Source: an uncultured Veillonellaceae bacterium (GTDB taxonomy: Bacteria; Bacillota; Negativicutes; Selenomonadales; Selenomonadaceae). From it: DNA of 58,530 nucleotides. The stretch covers positions 1 to 58,530 of the forward strand of contig CAMFES010000004.1 of the NCBI GenBank assembly GCA_945949525.1. The letters run 5' to 3'. This document shows positions 19,279-27,408 of the stretch, piece by piece (position 1 is the stretch's first letter; the number at the start of each line of letters is the position of its first letter). Under the pieces are notes generated by a model. It made no database searches. It had not been told where the DNA came from and saw only the letters and a program-made list of their open reading frames with translations. The position numbers and the translations under genes were made by a program.

Positions 19279-20166
19279 TCAAACCTTCAGGAAGCGCTTG
19301 ATGGATACTGCACTTCCTACCGCACCCACAGCCATGCCGCTCAACACCACAATCACCGTAATATAAGTCAAAAACGGCTGCTCAGGAATCAGCGGGAAAA
19401 AGGCCAGCGTATCATATACCTTCTCGGCGATGCCCGTATAGGTCACCCGCAGCACCACGGCCGCCACAAGGCTGCCGAACAGTCCCAGCACCATGCCCTC
19501 CAGCACAAAAGGCCAGCGGATGAACCAGTCCGTTGCCCCCACATACTTCATGATGGCAATCTCCTTGCGCCGGGCAAACACAGTCAGCCTGATGGTGTTG
19601 GAGATGATAAACAGCGTGGCCAGCGCCAGCACCAGCATCAACGAAAAGCCGAAAATCCTGATAAGCCGCGTCATCTCAAAAAGATGCTCCATTACATCCT
19701 GACCATATTTGGCGGATTCGACCCCATCAAACCTCTCGATGGACTCTGCCGCAGTCCTGACCAGCTCCGGCCGCGTAATCGTCACCTCAAAGGCATCTGG
19801 CAGCGGGTTCGTGTCATCCAGCGCCTCCAGCAGTGTCTTCTGGTCGCCAAGACGCTCCTTGAAGCGCTCCATAGCTTCCTCCTTGGAAACAAATGTCACC
19901 TTTTCCACGCCCTGCATGCCTTTTAAATCCTGCTCTATGTCCCTGGCGTCCTCCCTGCTGACAGAATCCTCCAGATAGACATTAATCTGCACCTGTGATT
20001 CCAGTGATTCAGCCATCTTGTTCATGTTCATCACCAGCATGAGAAACATGCCGAAGATAAACAGGGAAACTGCCACCGTGCCGATGGAGGCTATAGACAT
20101 CCAGTTATTGCGCTTTAACGATAAAAACACTTCCCTGATGAAATACTCTGATGTTCTAATTTTCAT
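19279..20166 (-). CDS. ftsX: Cell-division protein FtsX
   Basis: 295 residues with four membrane segments: one near the N-terminus (MSIASIGTVAVSLFIFGMF) and three in the second half. A periplasmic loop (about 50-150) corresponds to the FtsX extracellular domain. It pairs with FtsE to transmit ATP hydrolysis across the membrane to peptidoglycan hydrolases. Its ATG lies inside the last codons of ftsE, with GGGAGG eight bases upstream. Confidence 0.95.
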   Translation of the reverse strand: MKIRTSEYFIREVFLSLKRNNWMSIASIGTVAVSLFIFGMFLMLVMNMNKMAESLESQVQINVYLEDSVSREDARDIEQDLKGMQGVEKVTFVSKEEAMERFKERLGDQKTLLEALDDTNPLPDAFEVTITRPELVRTAAESIERFDGVESAKYGQDVMEHLFEMTRLIRIFGFSLMLVLALATLFIISNTIRLTVFARRKEIAIMKYVGATDWFIRWPFVLEGMVLGLFGSLVAAVVLRVTYTGIAEKVYDTLAFFPLIPEQPFLTYITVIVVLSGMAVGAVGSAVSIKRFLKV

Positions 20167-20842
20167 AGCCGTAGCCTCCCTGTGCCTCATCCCGGACAAT
20201 GGTGCCATCCTCAATGGCGATTACGCGCCGCTGCATGGCATCCACAATAGTTTTGTCATGGGTGGCCATTACAATGGTCGTTCCGGCTGCATTAATCCTC
20301 TGAAAAATATCCATGATTCCCCAGGAGGTTTCCGGGTCCAGATTGCCCGTAGGCTCATCCGCAATCACAATAGCAGGGTTGTTGACGATAGCGCGGGCTA
20401 TGGCCACACGCTGCTGCTCGCCGCCGGAGAGCTGATTCGGGAAGCATTTATACTTGTCCCGAAGCCCCACAATATCCAGCACCGAGTTCACACTGCGCTG
20501 CATCATGCGGCGGGGCGCCTCAATAACCTGCATGGCAAAAGCAATATTTTCATAGACAGTCTTGTCAGGCAGCAGGCGATAATCCTGAAAGATTACCCCA
20601 AGGCTGCGCCGGAGGTACGGCACATCACGACTCGCCATGCGTATAACATCCCTGCCATTCACGGTCAGAATGCCGGAGGTAGGCAGCACCTCCCGAAACA
20701 GCATCTTGATAAAAGTGGATTTTCCTGCACCACTAGGGCCTACCAAAAAGACAAACTCACCCTTGCGAATATCCACGTTGATATTGTTCAGGGCCACCGC
20801 GCCATTTTCATAGACCTTCATAACATCCTTCATGTGTATCAT
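20156..20842 (-). CDS. ftsE: Cell-division ATP-binding protein FtsE
   Basis: 228-residue ABC ATPase: Walker [25 protein letters not shown] at the Q-loop, signature LSGGEQQR, Walker [13 protein letters not shown]. The [14 protein letters not shown] start and DEPTGNLDP motif are typical of FtsE. It is the first gene of the operon. A -10 like TATAAT lies about 40 bases upstream on the minus strand. Confidence 0.96.
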   Translation of the reverse strand: MIHMKDVMKVYENGAVALNNINVDIRKGEFVFLVGPSGAGKSTFIKMLFREVLPTSGILTVNGRDVIRMASRDVPYLRRSLGVIFQDYRLLPDKTVYENIAFAMQVIEAPRRMMQRSVNSVLDIVGLRDKYKCFPNQLSGGEQQRVAIARAIVNNPAIVIADEPTGNLDPETSWGIMDIFQRINAAGTTIVMATHDKTIVDAMQRRVIAIEDGTIVRDEAQGGYGYEN

Positions 20843-20903
20843 ACGAGTAAAACCTCATTTCCCTATACAATCTTTTTCATTATACACCAAATCCAACATA
20901 AAT

Positions 20904-20924
20904 AAAACATTTTCTCAATTGATG
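20904..20924 (+). repeat. 21-bp direct repeat, left copy
   Basis: AAAACATTTTCTCAATTGATG. The same 21 bases recur at 21135-21155, so the pair brackets the P2 palindrome. This may be a long target duplication made when the palindrome arrived. Confidence 0.85.
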
Positions 20925-20953
20925 ATACATGCCAACGAGCTATTGATTTGTAA

Positions 20954-21103
20954 GCGGGGTGTGGCAGTGACCTGAGAAAACTCTAGTCGCGCCTCGTTAC
21001 TTCATTCATCAGAGCGTCATAGACGCGATAGATGAATGTTTGTAACGCGAGGCACGACTTGAAGCGAGAGCGGGTTTTCGACCAGGTTACTGCCACACCC
21101 CGC
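20954..21103. repeat. Long nested palindrome, family member P2
   Basis: The outer 21-base arms (20954-20974 and 21083-21103) are reverse complements with one mismatch. Nested inside is a second stem (GCGCCTCGTTACTTCATTC against its near complement). Its core, read on the minus strand, matches the core of the element at 34029-34171 closely over about 90 bases: ACCCGCTCTCGCT, GTGCCTCGCGTTAC, ACATTCATCTATCG and CTCTGATGAATGAAGTAACG are shared. It is bracketed by 21-bp direct repeats. No reading frame is apparent. Confidence 0.85.
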
Positions 21104-21134
21104 GATACACCGCGACACCCCCCGCGCCACAAAC

Positions 21135-21155
21135 AAAACATTTTCTCAATTGATG
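21135..21155 (+). repeat. 21-bp direct repeat, right copy
   Basis: Identical to 20904-20924. Apart from the P2 palindrome and these repeats, the ftsE to Rpn-nuclease gap holds only promoters. Confidence 0.85.
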
Positions 21156-21248
21156 TCCATCCCATTGGCAATAACAGCTATTTTCACAACGCCCTTACTT
21201 TGTAAACTTATTTTCAAAAAATATATTCCCTTATCATCTTTAACATGT

Positions 21249-21254
21249 TATAAT
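21249..21254 (+). promoter_or_regulatory. -10 box upstream of the Rpn-family gene
   Basis: A perfect TATAAT lies about 45 bases ahead of the start codon. The -35 position at 17-base spacing (TTCCCT) is poor, so expression may be low or activator-dependent. Confidence 0.45.
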
Positions 21255-21298
21255 ATGTATGTACCATTTTATTTGCTTTTTTGCAGGGAGGGATTGAT

Positions 21299-22255
21299 TT
21301 GATTACAATGGAGGAACTCAAGGCGCAGGCAGTCTATGCCATAAAATACAAGCTGCGCCTGATAGACGATGCGTTTATGCGCAAGGTGTTCGAGGGACAT
21401 GATGAATGCGTAGAGCTGGTTCTGCAGATTGTGCTGGAAAAACCGGATCTGAAGGTTATTTCCAGCCAGGTGGAGTACACCATAACCAGCCTGCAGGGGC
21501 AGGAAATACGGCTTGACATTCGAGCGGTGTTTGATGGTAAAATAGTGAATATAGAAATCCAGCGCGCTGACAGCGGCGCTGGCATCAGGCGTGCGCGCCG
21601 CAACAGCAGCTACATGGATGCCAACCAGGAGGATATTGGCGTATACGGCGAAGAGCTTGCCGAAACCTATGTTATTTTCATCACCGAAAATGATAGATTC
21701 AAAGGCGCCCTGCCTATGTATCACATTGAACGCTGCATCATGGAAACAGGCGAGCCTGTCAATGATGGTGCGCACATCATTTATGTCAACGGCGCATATC
21801 GCGGTGATGATGCCGTCGGCAGGCTGATGCACGATTTCTTCTGCACACAGGCTGATGAAATGAACTACCCTGTGCTGGCAGAGCGTGTCCGGCAATTCAA
21901 GGAAAGCGACGAAGGAGTGAGCAGCATGAGCAATATTTGGGACGAACTTTTGGAAAAGAGCAAGGAACTCGGTCATTATGAGGGCAGGCTGGAAGGCGAA
22001 CGCCAGGGCAGAATCGAGGGAGAACGCCAGGGCAGAATCGAGGGCGAGCGCCAGGGCAGAATCGAAGGAGAGCGCCAGGGCAGGATCGAAGGAGAGCGCC
22101 AGGGCAGGATCGAAGGCGAACGCCAGGGTATCAACAATATCAACACCCTGAACAGCATCCTCATCCGGGATGGCCGTTTTGATGATTTGACTCGTGCCAC
22201 CTCCGACCCGGATTACCAGAAAAAGCTGATGGAGGAGCTTCTGCCTTCCGCGTAA
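21299..22255 (+). CDS. Rpn-family PD-(D/E)XK nuclease / putative transposase
   Basis: Belongs to the Rpn (recombination-promoting nuclease, transposase_31-like) group. The N-terminal nuclease core shows IRLDIRAVFDGKIVNIEIQ, the D...ExQ pattern of the PD-(D/E)XK fold, followed by RRARRNSSYMD. The C-terminal region (about residues 229-276) is six tandem copies of the octapeptide GERQGRIE, encoded by 24-bp DNA repeats, then a short tail. Such charged repeats are frequent in this family and vary in number by slippage. TTG at 21299 is preferred because GGGAGGG lies six bases upstream; the ATG three codons later is the alternative. Families of these genes are scattered in Negativicutes genomes; a truncated relative lies at 46366. 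Confidence 0.85.
   Translation: MITMEELKAQAVYAIKYKLRLIDDAFMRKVFEGHDECVELVLQIVLEKPDLKVISSQVEYTITSLQGQEIRLDIRAVFDGKIVNIEIQRADSGAGIRRARRNSSYMDANQEDIGVYGEELAETYVIFITENDRFKGALPMYHIERCIMETGEPVNDGAHIIYVNGAYRGDDAVGRLMHDFFCTQADEMNYPVLAERVRQFKESDEGVSSMSNIWDELLEKSKELGHYEGRLEGERQGRIEGERQGRIEGERQGRIEGERQGRIEGERQGRIEGERQGINNINTLNSILIRDGRFDDLTRATSDPDYQKKLMEELLPSA
21987..22130 (+). repeat. Six 24-bp tandem repeats inside the Rpn-family gene
   Basis: Six near-identical 24-base units encode GERQGRIE. Third-base differences between units (gag/gaa, aga/agg) show they are diverging rather than newly made. Confidence 0.9.
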
Positions 22256-22272
22256 TCATAGGCATTAACCAG

Positions 22273-22311
22273 AAAAATCCCCGGATTCAAAGCCTGAATC
22301 CGGGGATTTTG
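22273..22311 (+). terminator. Terminator between Rpn gene and csaB
   Basis: AAAATCCCCGGATTC pairs perfectly with GAATCCGGGGATTTT. It may stop transcription in both directions for these convergent genes. Confidence 0.9.
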
Positions 22312-22352
22312 CATAATTCATATTAATTTACATAAACGCATGATATTATCAT

Positions 22353-23450
22353 TCACGCCTTGCCAATCACATCGTAGGCCAGCTCCGCATTGCGCATGGC
22401 CAGGCGGCGCAAATCATCAAAAAGCTGTTCATTCTGCTGGCTGAACCCGGCCTTGCCATTCCACTTGCCACGAATCTGCTCCATGAGCTTTTCAAACTCC
22501 ACATTCTCCAGCGTGCCAACAGGCTGCTCCCCCACCGACTCTAAAAAGCGGTCAACCTTCGGGTCATAGGAAATGCCAATCATCGGCACCCCCATCACCC
22601 CGGCAAAAATCAGGGCATGAAGCCGAATAGATATCAATAATTCCATATTGCCCACAATAGACAAAAGCTCGCCGGTCATGTATTCCTCCGGCAGTATCGT
22701 CACCTCATGCTTTGCCATGGATGCCACCAGCTCCGCTGTCCGCACATCCTCCGGATACTGCATCGGCAAAAATACCACCTGGGCCCCGAACTCCTCCACA
22801 ATCCTGTCTGCCGCCCGGGCCACTACCTCTTTGTAGTGGTTCATGCCGCACCACTCCCGAACAGAAATGCATACCAGCGGCTTTTCGCCCACAGTCACGC
22901 CATAGCGCTGCAGAATCTGCCGCCCCTTCTCCCTGTCCACCTGGTGAATAGCATGCACAGGGTCCGCGGTAGGCTCAATGGGCGGACGGGTGATGCCAAG
23001 CGCCTTCAGCTCCGCCAGGGAGCCTCTGTCCCGGACGGTAATCATCTTGACGCGATTACCTATGTAGCCCATAAACCAGCGCGCAAAGCCTCCATTAATC
23101 GGCCCTATCCCCTGGGCGTAGAGCATCACAGGCGTTCCTACAAGCTCCGCCAGCCAGATAATCAAAAGATAATAGTACAGGCTTCTGCGGCTGGTAACAT
23201 TCTGAAGCAGGCTGCCGCCGCCGCTAATCAGCAAATCAGCCCTCCTGACGGCAACAAAAATCCCCCGCAGGTCCAGCCAGCCCACAGCATTCACGCTATG
23301 GCGCCGCCTGGTATCCTCCGGATTGGCAGATATAACAGTTATATTCACTTTTGGATTCAAATCCGATAAAACCTCTACCATAGCCGCCAGCATAGCTTCA
23401 TCGCCGGCATTCCTGGAGCCGTAATATCCGGAAATTACAACATTACTCAT
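22353..23450 (-). CDS. csaB: Polysaccharide pyruvyl transferase CsaB
   Basis: 365 residues of the pyruvyl-transferase (WcaK/CsaB) family: VVISGYYGSRNAGDEAML at the start and LISGGGSLLQN, both typical. CsaB adds ketal-linked pyruvate to a cell-wall polymer, which is the ligand for SLH domains. In this organism an SLH-domain outer-membrane porin is encoded at 47.1 kb, so CsaB probably supports outer-membrane tethering. The ATG overlaps the stop of the DUF5693 gene (ATGA). Confidence 0.93.
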   Translation of the reverse strand: MSNVVISGYYGSRNAGDEAMLAAMVEVLSDLNPKVNITVISANPEDTRRRHSVNAVGWLDLRGIFVAVRRADLLISGGGSLLQNVTSRRSLYYYLLIIWLAELVGTPVMLYAQGIGPINGGFARWFMGYIGNRVKMITVRDRGSLAELKALGITRPPIEPTADPVHAIHQVDREKGRQILQRYGVTVGEKPLVCISVREWCGMNHYKEVVARAADRIVEEFGAQVVFLPMQYPEDVRTAELVASMAKHEVTILPEEYMTGELLSIVGNMELLISIRLHALIFAGVMGVPMIGISYDPKVDRFLESVGEQPVGTLENVEFEKLMEQIRGKWNGKAGFSQQNEQLFDDLRRLAMRNAELAYDVIGKA

Positions 23451-25510
23451 GCTCTGTTGTCATTCCTTTTCTCCGTCGCAAGCTTCGGGGCAACATATTT
23501 AATCCACAAATCCACCAGCACCATGCAAATGGCTCCCACGCCCGCTCCCAGTACCAGTCCGCCAATGCCTCTGGCAAAGGACATAAAGACAGGTGAGCGC
23601 ATGTGGGCAAAGGTCTCCACCATGGAGCCCTGACCGATAGTTGCCACCAACACCAGCACAAACAGCACCATAGTCGGCCACTTGCGGAACCAGGCCATCG
23701 ACGCCAGCATAAAGGCCGGATGCCCGATCATAAATTCCTTGGTGCGCGGGCGGGCATACATAGCCTGTTCAAGAAAATCCCTGAACTTCAGCTCAAGGGA
23801 AGATACAGGCATACCCATGGTATGGCCGGAACGGGCCACAAAGACCACGCCTGCTACCAGCACCAGGAACAAGCCCAGCAGTGTCTTCACCTTGACAGGC
23901 ATATTCAGCATCTTCTTGAACTGCTCCAAAAAGCCCTCTGTATCATCCATCCTGCCATCAAAGACATCAAATCTCTGCAAAAAGCCCACAGCCACCAGCA
24001 CAATCGGCATGATAAAGGTCAGCTTGATGCCCCGGAAGATATTTACCTCCAGCAGATACTCCGTATCCGCCAGGGAGCCGGACAGATAAGCCGCCCCCAC
24101 ATAAGACATTATACCACAAACAGCCAATGCGGCAATACCCGTGCCAATCATGCGCAGCAGGCCGTACCTTTCCTGCACAATGCGCCCTCTGATGCGGTCC
24201 AGCATCCAAAGCACGGAAATGGCAGGAAAAACATTGGCCGCCGCCAGTGCGGCCACTACGCGGAGCTTGTTGCCATGCCCCATCAAAACCGGCACAACAG
24301 CCGCCAGTCCCAGTACCAGCAACATGCCGTAGACATACCTCGGCTTCATCCCCGGTATCACCAGCGTAAGATAAAGAACGCCGCCAGCCACAACGCCCAA
24401 AAGCACCAGCGCACGCAGCAGGCTTGAAGGATAGAAATGCTCAAACACTCCCGCCCTGCCCATGGTAAAGCCCTGAGCCTCCAGCTTGTCCCTGACACCG
24501 GACACATAAGTCATATTGGTTTCCAGAAGTGTCATACCCGGCGCAGGCTTCTCAAAGGTCTTCAGCAGGTTAAAGCGGATATTGCGCTCATCATCCGTAG
24601 TGCCCCAGCGGTCAACCGCCTCGCCAATCTTCATCTTCTTCTGCTCATCCTTCGGAATGGAATACAGACGGGCAGACTTGTAGTCCATAGCCTTGGCAAT
24701 CTCCAGCATGCCATCCTGATGGAAGAACTGCAGCTGAGTTACCCCCTCGATCATGCCCAGGGTCAGGTCACGCTGCAGCATCTGCTCCGCCATGTACTCC
24801 GACTCATCCGGCGCTCCCAGGGTCTGGGAACCGGAGAAAACTATGCCGGAAACCCTGAAGCCATCCAGCCGGTCAAAAAAAGCATCAACATCATCACGGG
24901 TACACTGGCGATAGTTGGTAGGCCGGGCCAGTACATAAAAGCCTGCATCATTGACAGCCTGCATCTCATCCGTCGGCATGCCCAGATCCATCTTTTCAAA
25001 CTCTTCATAGTTGGCCTTTACCTCCAGCACCCGCTGACCACTGACAGTCATCTCCTTTACCCTGTCACTGCCCAGACGGCGCACCAGATCCTCATGTACC
25101 TCCTGAAAGGTCTGCTGATGATGTCCCGTCACATATACGTTGGTGCCCTTAATCTGCCCGCTCTCCACCAGCCTGCGCCAGCCCTCATCACTGATGCCGC
25201 CATTCTGATAGTTGGCAAGGATGGTGCTGCCGTTGACCGCGGTGGCCTTGCCGTTGACATTCAGCTTCTTGAAGGTGGTTTCATAGACAGCCAGGGAGGT
25301 AACCCCTGCTTCCTTCGCCTTTGCCATTACGGCCTCAGGCGCTACGCCCTCCTTCTCAGCCAGCTCCACCAGATCCTCATAATCCATAATCAGCTCAATG
25401 GATTTATTCTGCTGCTCCACCTGATAGCGCTCCACATCAATCACCAGTGAAGCCAGAAGTCCGACTGCAATCAGCAATATTAAAAACTTATTATACTTGA
25501 ACTGCTTCAT
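23447..25510 (-). CDS. DUF5693 multi-spanning membrane protein
   Basis: 687 residues. An N-terminal anchor is followed by a soluble outer domain (about 30-355) and then about nine membrane segments. The sequence pattern (EDLVELAEKEGV near residue 45) and the position directly before csaB match the DUF5693 family, which is commonly linked to csaB. No biochemical role is established; a part in transport or assembly of the pyruvylated wall polymer is an inference from the neighbour. Translation of csaB is coupled to its stop codon. Confidence 0.85.
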   Translation of the reverse strand: MKQFKYNKFLILLIAVGLLASLVIDVERYQVEQQNKSIELIMDYEDLVELAEKEGVAPEAVMAKAKEAGVTSLAVYETTFKKLNVNGKATAVNGSTILANYQNGGISDEGWRRLVESGQIKGTNVYVTGHHQQTFQEVHEDLVRRLGSDRVKEMTVSGQRVLEVKANYEEFEKMDLGMPTDEMQAVNDAGFYVLARPTNYRQCTRDDVDAFFDRLDGFRVSGIVFSGSQTLGAPDESEYMAEQMLQRDLTLGMIEGVTQLQFFHQDGMLEIAKAMDYKSARLYSIPKDEQKKMKIGEAVDRWGTTDDERNIRFNLLKTFEKPAPGMTLLETNMTYVSGVRDKLEAQGFTMGRAGVFEHFYPSSLLRALVLLGVVAGGVLYLTLVIPGMKPRYVYGMLLVLGLAAVVPVLMGHGNKLRVVAALAAANVFPAISVLWMLDRIRGRIVQERYGLLRMIGTGIAALAVCGIMSYVGAAYLSGSLADTEYLLEVNIFRGIKLTFIMPIVLVAVGFLQRFDVFDGRMDDTEGFLEQFKKMLNMPVKVKTLLGLFLVLVAGVVFVARSGHTMGMPVSSLELKFRDFLEQAMYARPRTKEFMIGHPAFMLASMAWFRKWPTMVLFVLVLVATIGQGSMVETFAHMRSPVFMSFARGIGGLVLGAGVGAICMVLVDLWIKYVAPKLATEKRNDNRA

Positions 25511-25577
25511 CTCTTCATATCCTTATCGCGGGATGCCCCGCCTGAATGCCGCTTTCCGCGCATCAATCTATGACACA

Positions 25578-26267
25578 TCAATTTCCTGCCACGGCCCTTA
25601 TGACCACATAGCCATCATGCTGCTCCACATCGTCAATCTCCGCCCTTACCGGAGAATTGTACAGGTCGAACAGAAGGATATCACCAAAGAAATTGCCCAG
25701 CACGGCCTGCCCGAAAACGGCGTTTTTGATATCCAGCTGTGTCATGTGGAAATACAGGCCGCCGTCCTTTGCCAGCACCCTTCCCTCAAGATGGATATCA
25801 GCCACACGCCCGATGAGCTTTACCTGTCCGGCAGCCGTCAGCTTGTCTCTGTCCATGGAAGCTGTGAGGTTTTCCACCTTGTCCAGCTTTTTTTCCAGCA
25901 TATCCTGCAGGGCCTGGCTGGTAATGGTTCCCGTCAGCTCCAGTCTGTCCGCCGACCTTATGGCCGAGCCGTCACGCTTGTCCAGGGCCGAAAAATCCGC
26001 CTGCACATTTTCCCCGTGCAGGGTCAGCTTCTCCACCTGAATATCCCCCAGCTGCGCCCTGTCAGCAACAATGTCTATCCCATCTGCCTGTCCGGCCAGC
26101 AGCCGCACTCCCGGCATGGACCGCAAATCCACGTCTACGGTCTTGGCCTGAAGCTCCTTCTGTATCAGGCTTCCCAGCCTGTTTTCCATCAGTCCCGGCA
26201 GCACCAGCTGACTAAAGGCCGCCGCCAAGGCCAGCACAGCCGCCAAAACAACACCAAATCTGCGCAT
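25578..26267 (-). CDS. DUF2993 (LmeA-like) lipid-binding protein
   Basis: 229 residues with an N-terminal signal or anchor (FGVVLAAVLALAAAFSQLVLP) followed by a beta-rich DUF2993 domain (RSMPGVRLLAGQADGIDIVA). LmeA-type proteins are envelope-located phospholipid-binding proteins. In a diderm bacterium this could relate to lipid movement between membranes, but that is inference. A GGAGG lies four bases ahead of the ATG. It lies between prfB and the DUF5693-csaB pair on the same strand. Confidence 0.8.
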   Translation of the reverse strand: MRRFGVVLAAVLALAAAFSQLVLPGLMENRLGSLIQKELQAKTVDVDLRSMPGVRLLAGQADGIDIVADRAQLGDIQVEKLTLHGENVQADFSALDKRDGSAIRSADRLELTGTITSQALQDMLEKKLDKVENLTASMDRDKLTAAGQVKLIGRVADIHLEGRVLAKDGGLYFHMTQLDIKNAVFGQAVLGNFFGDILLFDLYNSPVRAEIDDVEQHDGYVVIRAVAGN

Positions 26268-26283
26268 ACAACCTCCTGTATAC

Positions 26284-27390
26284 TTAGAGCTGATGATTAG
26301 CCTTTGCCCTTAAAAATGCCTCGATAAACATATCAAGCTCGCCATCCATCACTGCCTGAGTATTGCCTGTCTCCGCACTGGTGCGGTGATCCTTGACCAT
26401 GTTGTACGGATGGAACACATAGGAACGAATCTGACTGCCCCACTCTATCTTCTGCTGATCGCCCTCCAGAGCAGCAATCTCCTTTTCCTTCTTTTCCTCC
26501 TCCAGCTCAAATAGCTTGGCCCGAAGCATCTTCAGGCACTGCTCACGATTCTGAATCTGGGAGCGCTCATTCTGGCACTGTACCACAATGCCGGTAGGCT
26601 CATGGGTCATGCGTACAGCAGAAGATGTCTTGTTGATGTGCTGACCACCGGCACCGCTGGCGCGGTAGGTGTCCACACGCACATCATCCATGTTGATTTC
26701 CACCTCTACGGTATCGTCCAGCTCCGGCATGATATCACAGGCGCAGAAGGATGTATGGCGGCGTGCCGCAGAATCAAATGGTGAAATGCGCACCAGGCGA
26801 TGCACGCCCTTCTCGGATTTCAGGAAGCCGTAGGCATTGTGCCCCTTGATAAAGAGGGTGGCCGACTTTACTCCGGCCTCATCCCCCGGCAACAGGTCAG
26901 CAGTTTCCACCGTAAAGCCGTGACGCTCCGCATACCTGCCGTACATGCGCAGCAGCATGCTGGTCCAGTCCTGTGCCTCGGTGCCACCGGCACCTGCATG
27001 AAGGGTGAGGATGGCGTTGTTGGCATCGTACTTGCCGGACAGCAGCACCTCCAGCTGCAGCTCCTCCAGCGCCCTGTTGATGGCATCCATGTCCTCACGG
27101 ACATCCGCCTCTACGCTTTCATCCTTGTCATCCATGCCGATTTCCCACATTACCTGCACATCGTCATACTTGGCCAGGAGAGCCTTGTATTTGTCCACGC
27201 TGATTTTTACATCGTTCAGCTCCTGATTGATGCGCTGGGCCTCCTCCGGATTATCCCAGAAGGTAGGCTCCCCCATCTTGTATTCCAGCTCTGCTATTTT
27301 TTCTTCTTTGCGGGCCACATCCAGAGCCTTTTCCATCTCTGCCAGACGCCCCTGGAGAGCCGTGATTTCCGGCTTCAAATCCTCCAGCAT
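26284..27390 (-). CDS. prfB: Peptide chain release factor 2
   Basis: Release factor for UGA and UAA. It contains the SPF anticodon-like motif (VRISPFDSAARRH) and the catalytic GGQ (GAGGQHINKTSSAVR). The N-terminus reads straight through (LQGRLAEMEKALDVARKEEK) with no in-frame UGA and no CTTTGA slippery site, so the autoregulatory +1 frameshift found in many bacteria is absent. ATG at 27390 follows AAGGAG by eight bases. It lies 18 bases after secA, the conserved Firmicute order. Confidence 0.96.
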   Translation of the reverse strand: MLEDLKPEITALQGRLAEMEKALDVARKEEKIAELEYKMGEPTFWDNPEEAQRINQELNDVKISVDKYKALLAKYDDVQVMWEIGMDDKDESVEADVREDMDAINRALEELQLEVLLSGKYDANNAILTLHAGAGGTEAQDWTSMLLRMYGRYAERHGFTVETADLLPGDEAGVKSATLFIKGHNAYGFLKSEKGVHRLVRISPFDSAARRHTSFCACDIMPELDDTVEVEINMDDVRVDTYRASGAGGQHINKTSSAVRMTHEPTGIVVQCQNERSQIQNREQCLKMLRAKLFELEEEKKEKEIAALEGDQQKIEWGSQIRSYVFHPYNMVKDHRTSAETGNTQAVMDGELDMFIEAFLRAKANHQL

Positions 27391-27408
27391 TATATTCACT
27401 CCTTAATC

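Noticed and set aside
21987-22130. Possible CRISPR array from 24-bp repeats
   Set aside because: The repeats are directly adjacent with no spacers and lie in frame inside a gene; they encode an octapeptide repeat.
27340-27390. Programmed +1 frameshift in prfB
   Set aside because: No in-frame TGA and no CTTTGA slippery sequence; the frame is continuous from the ATG.
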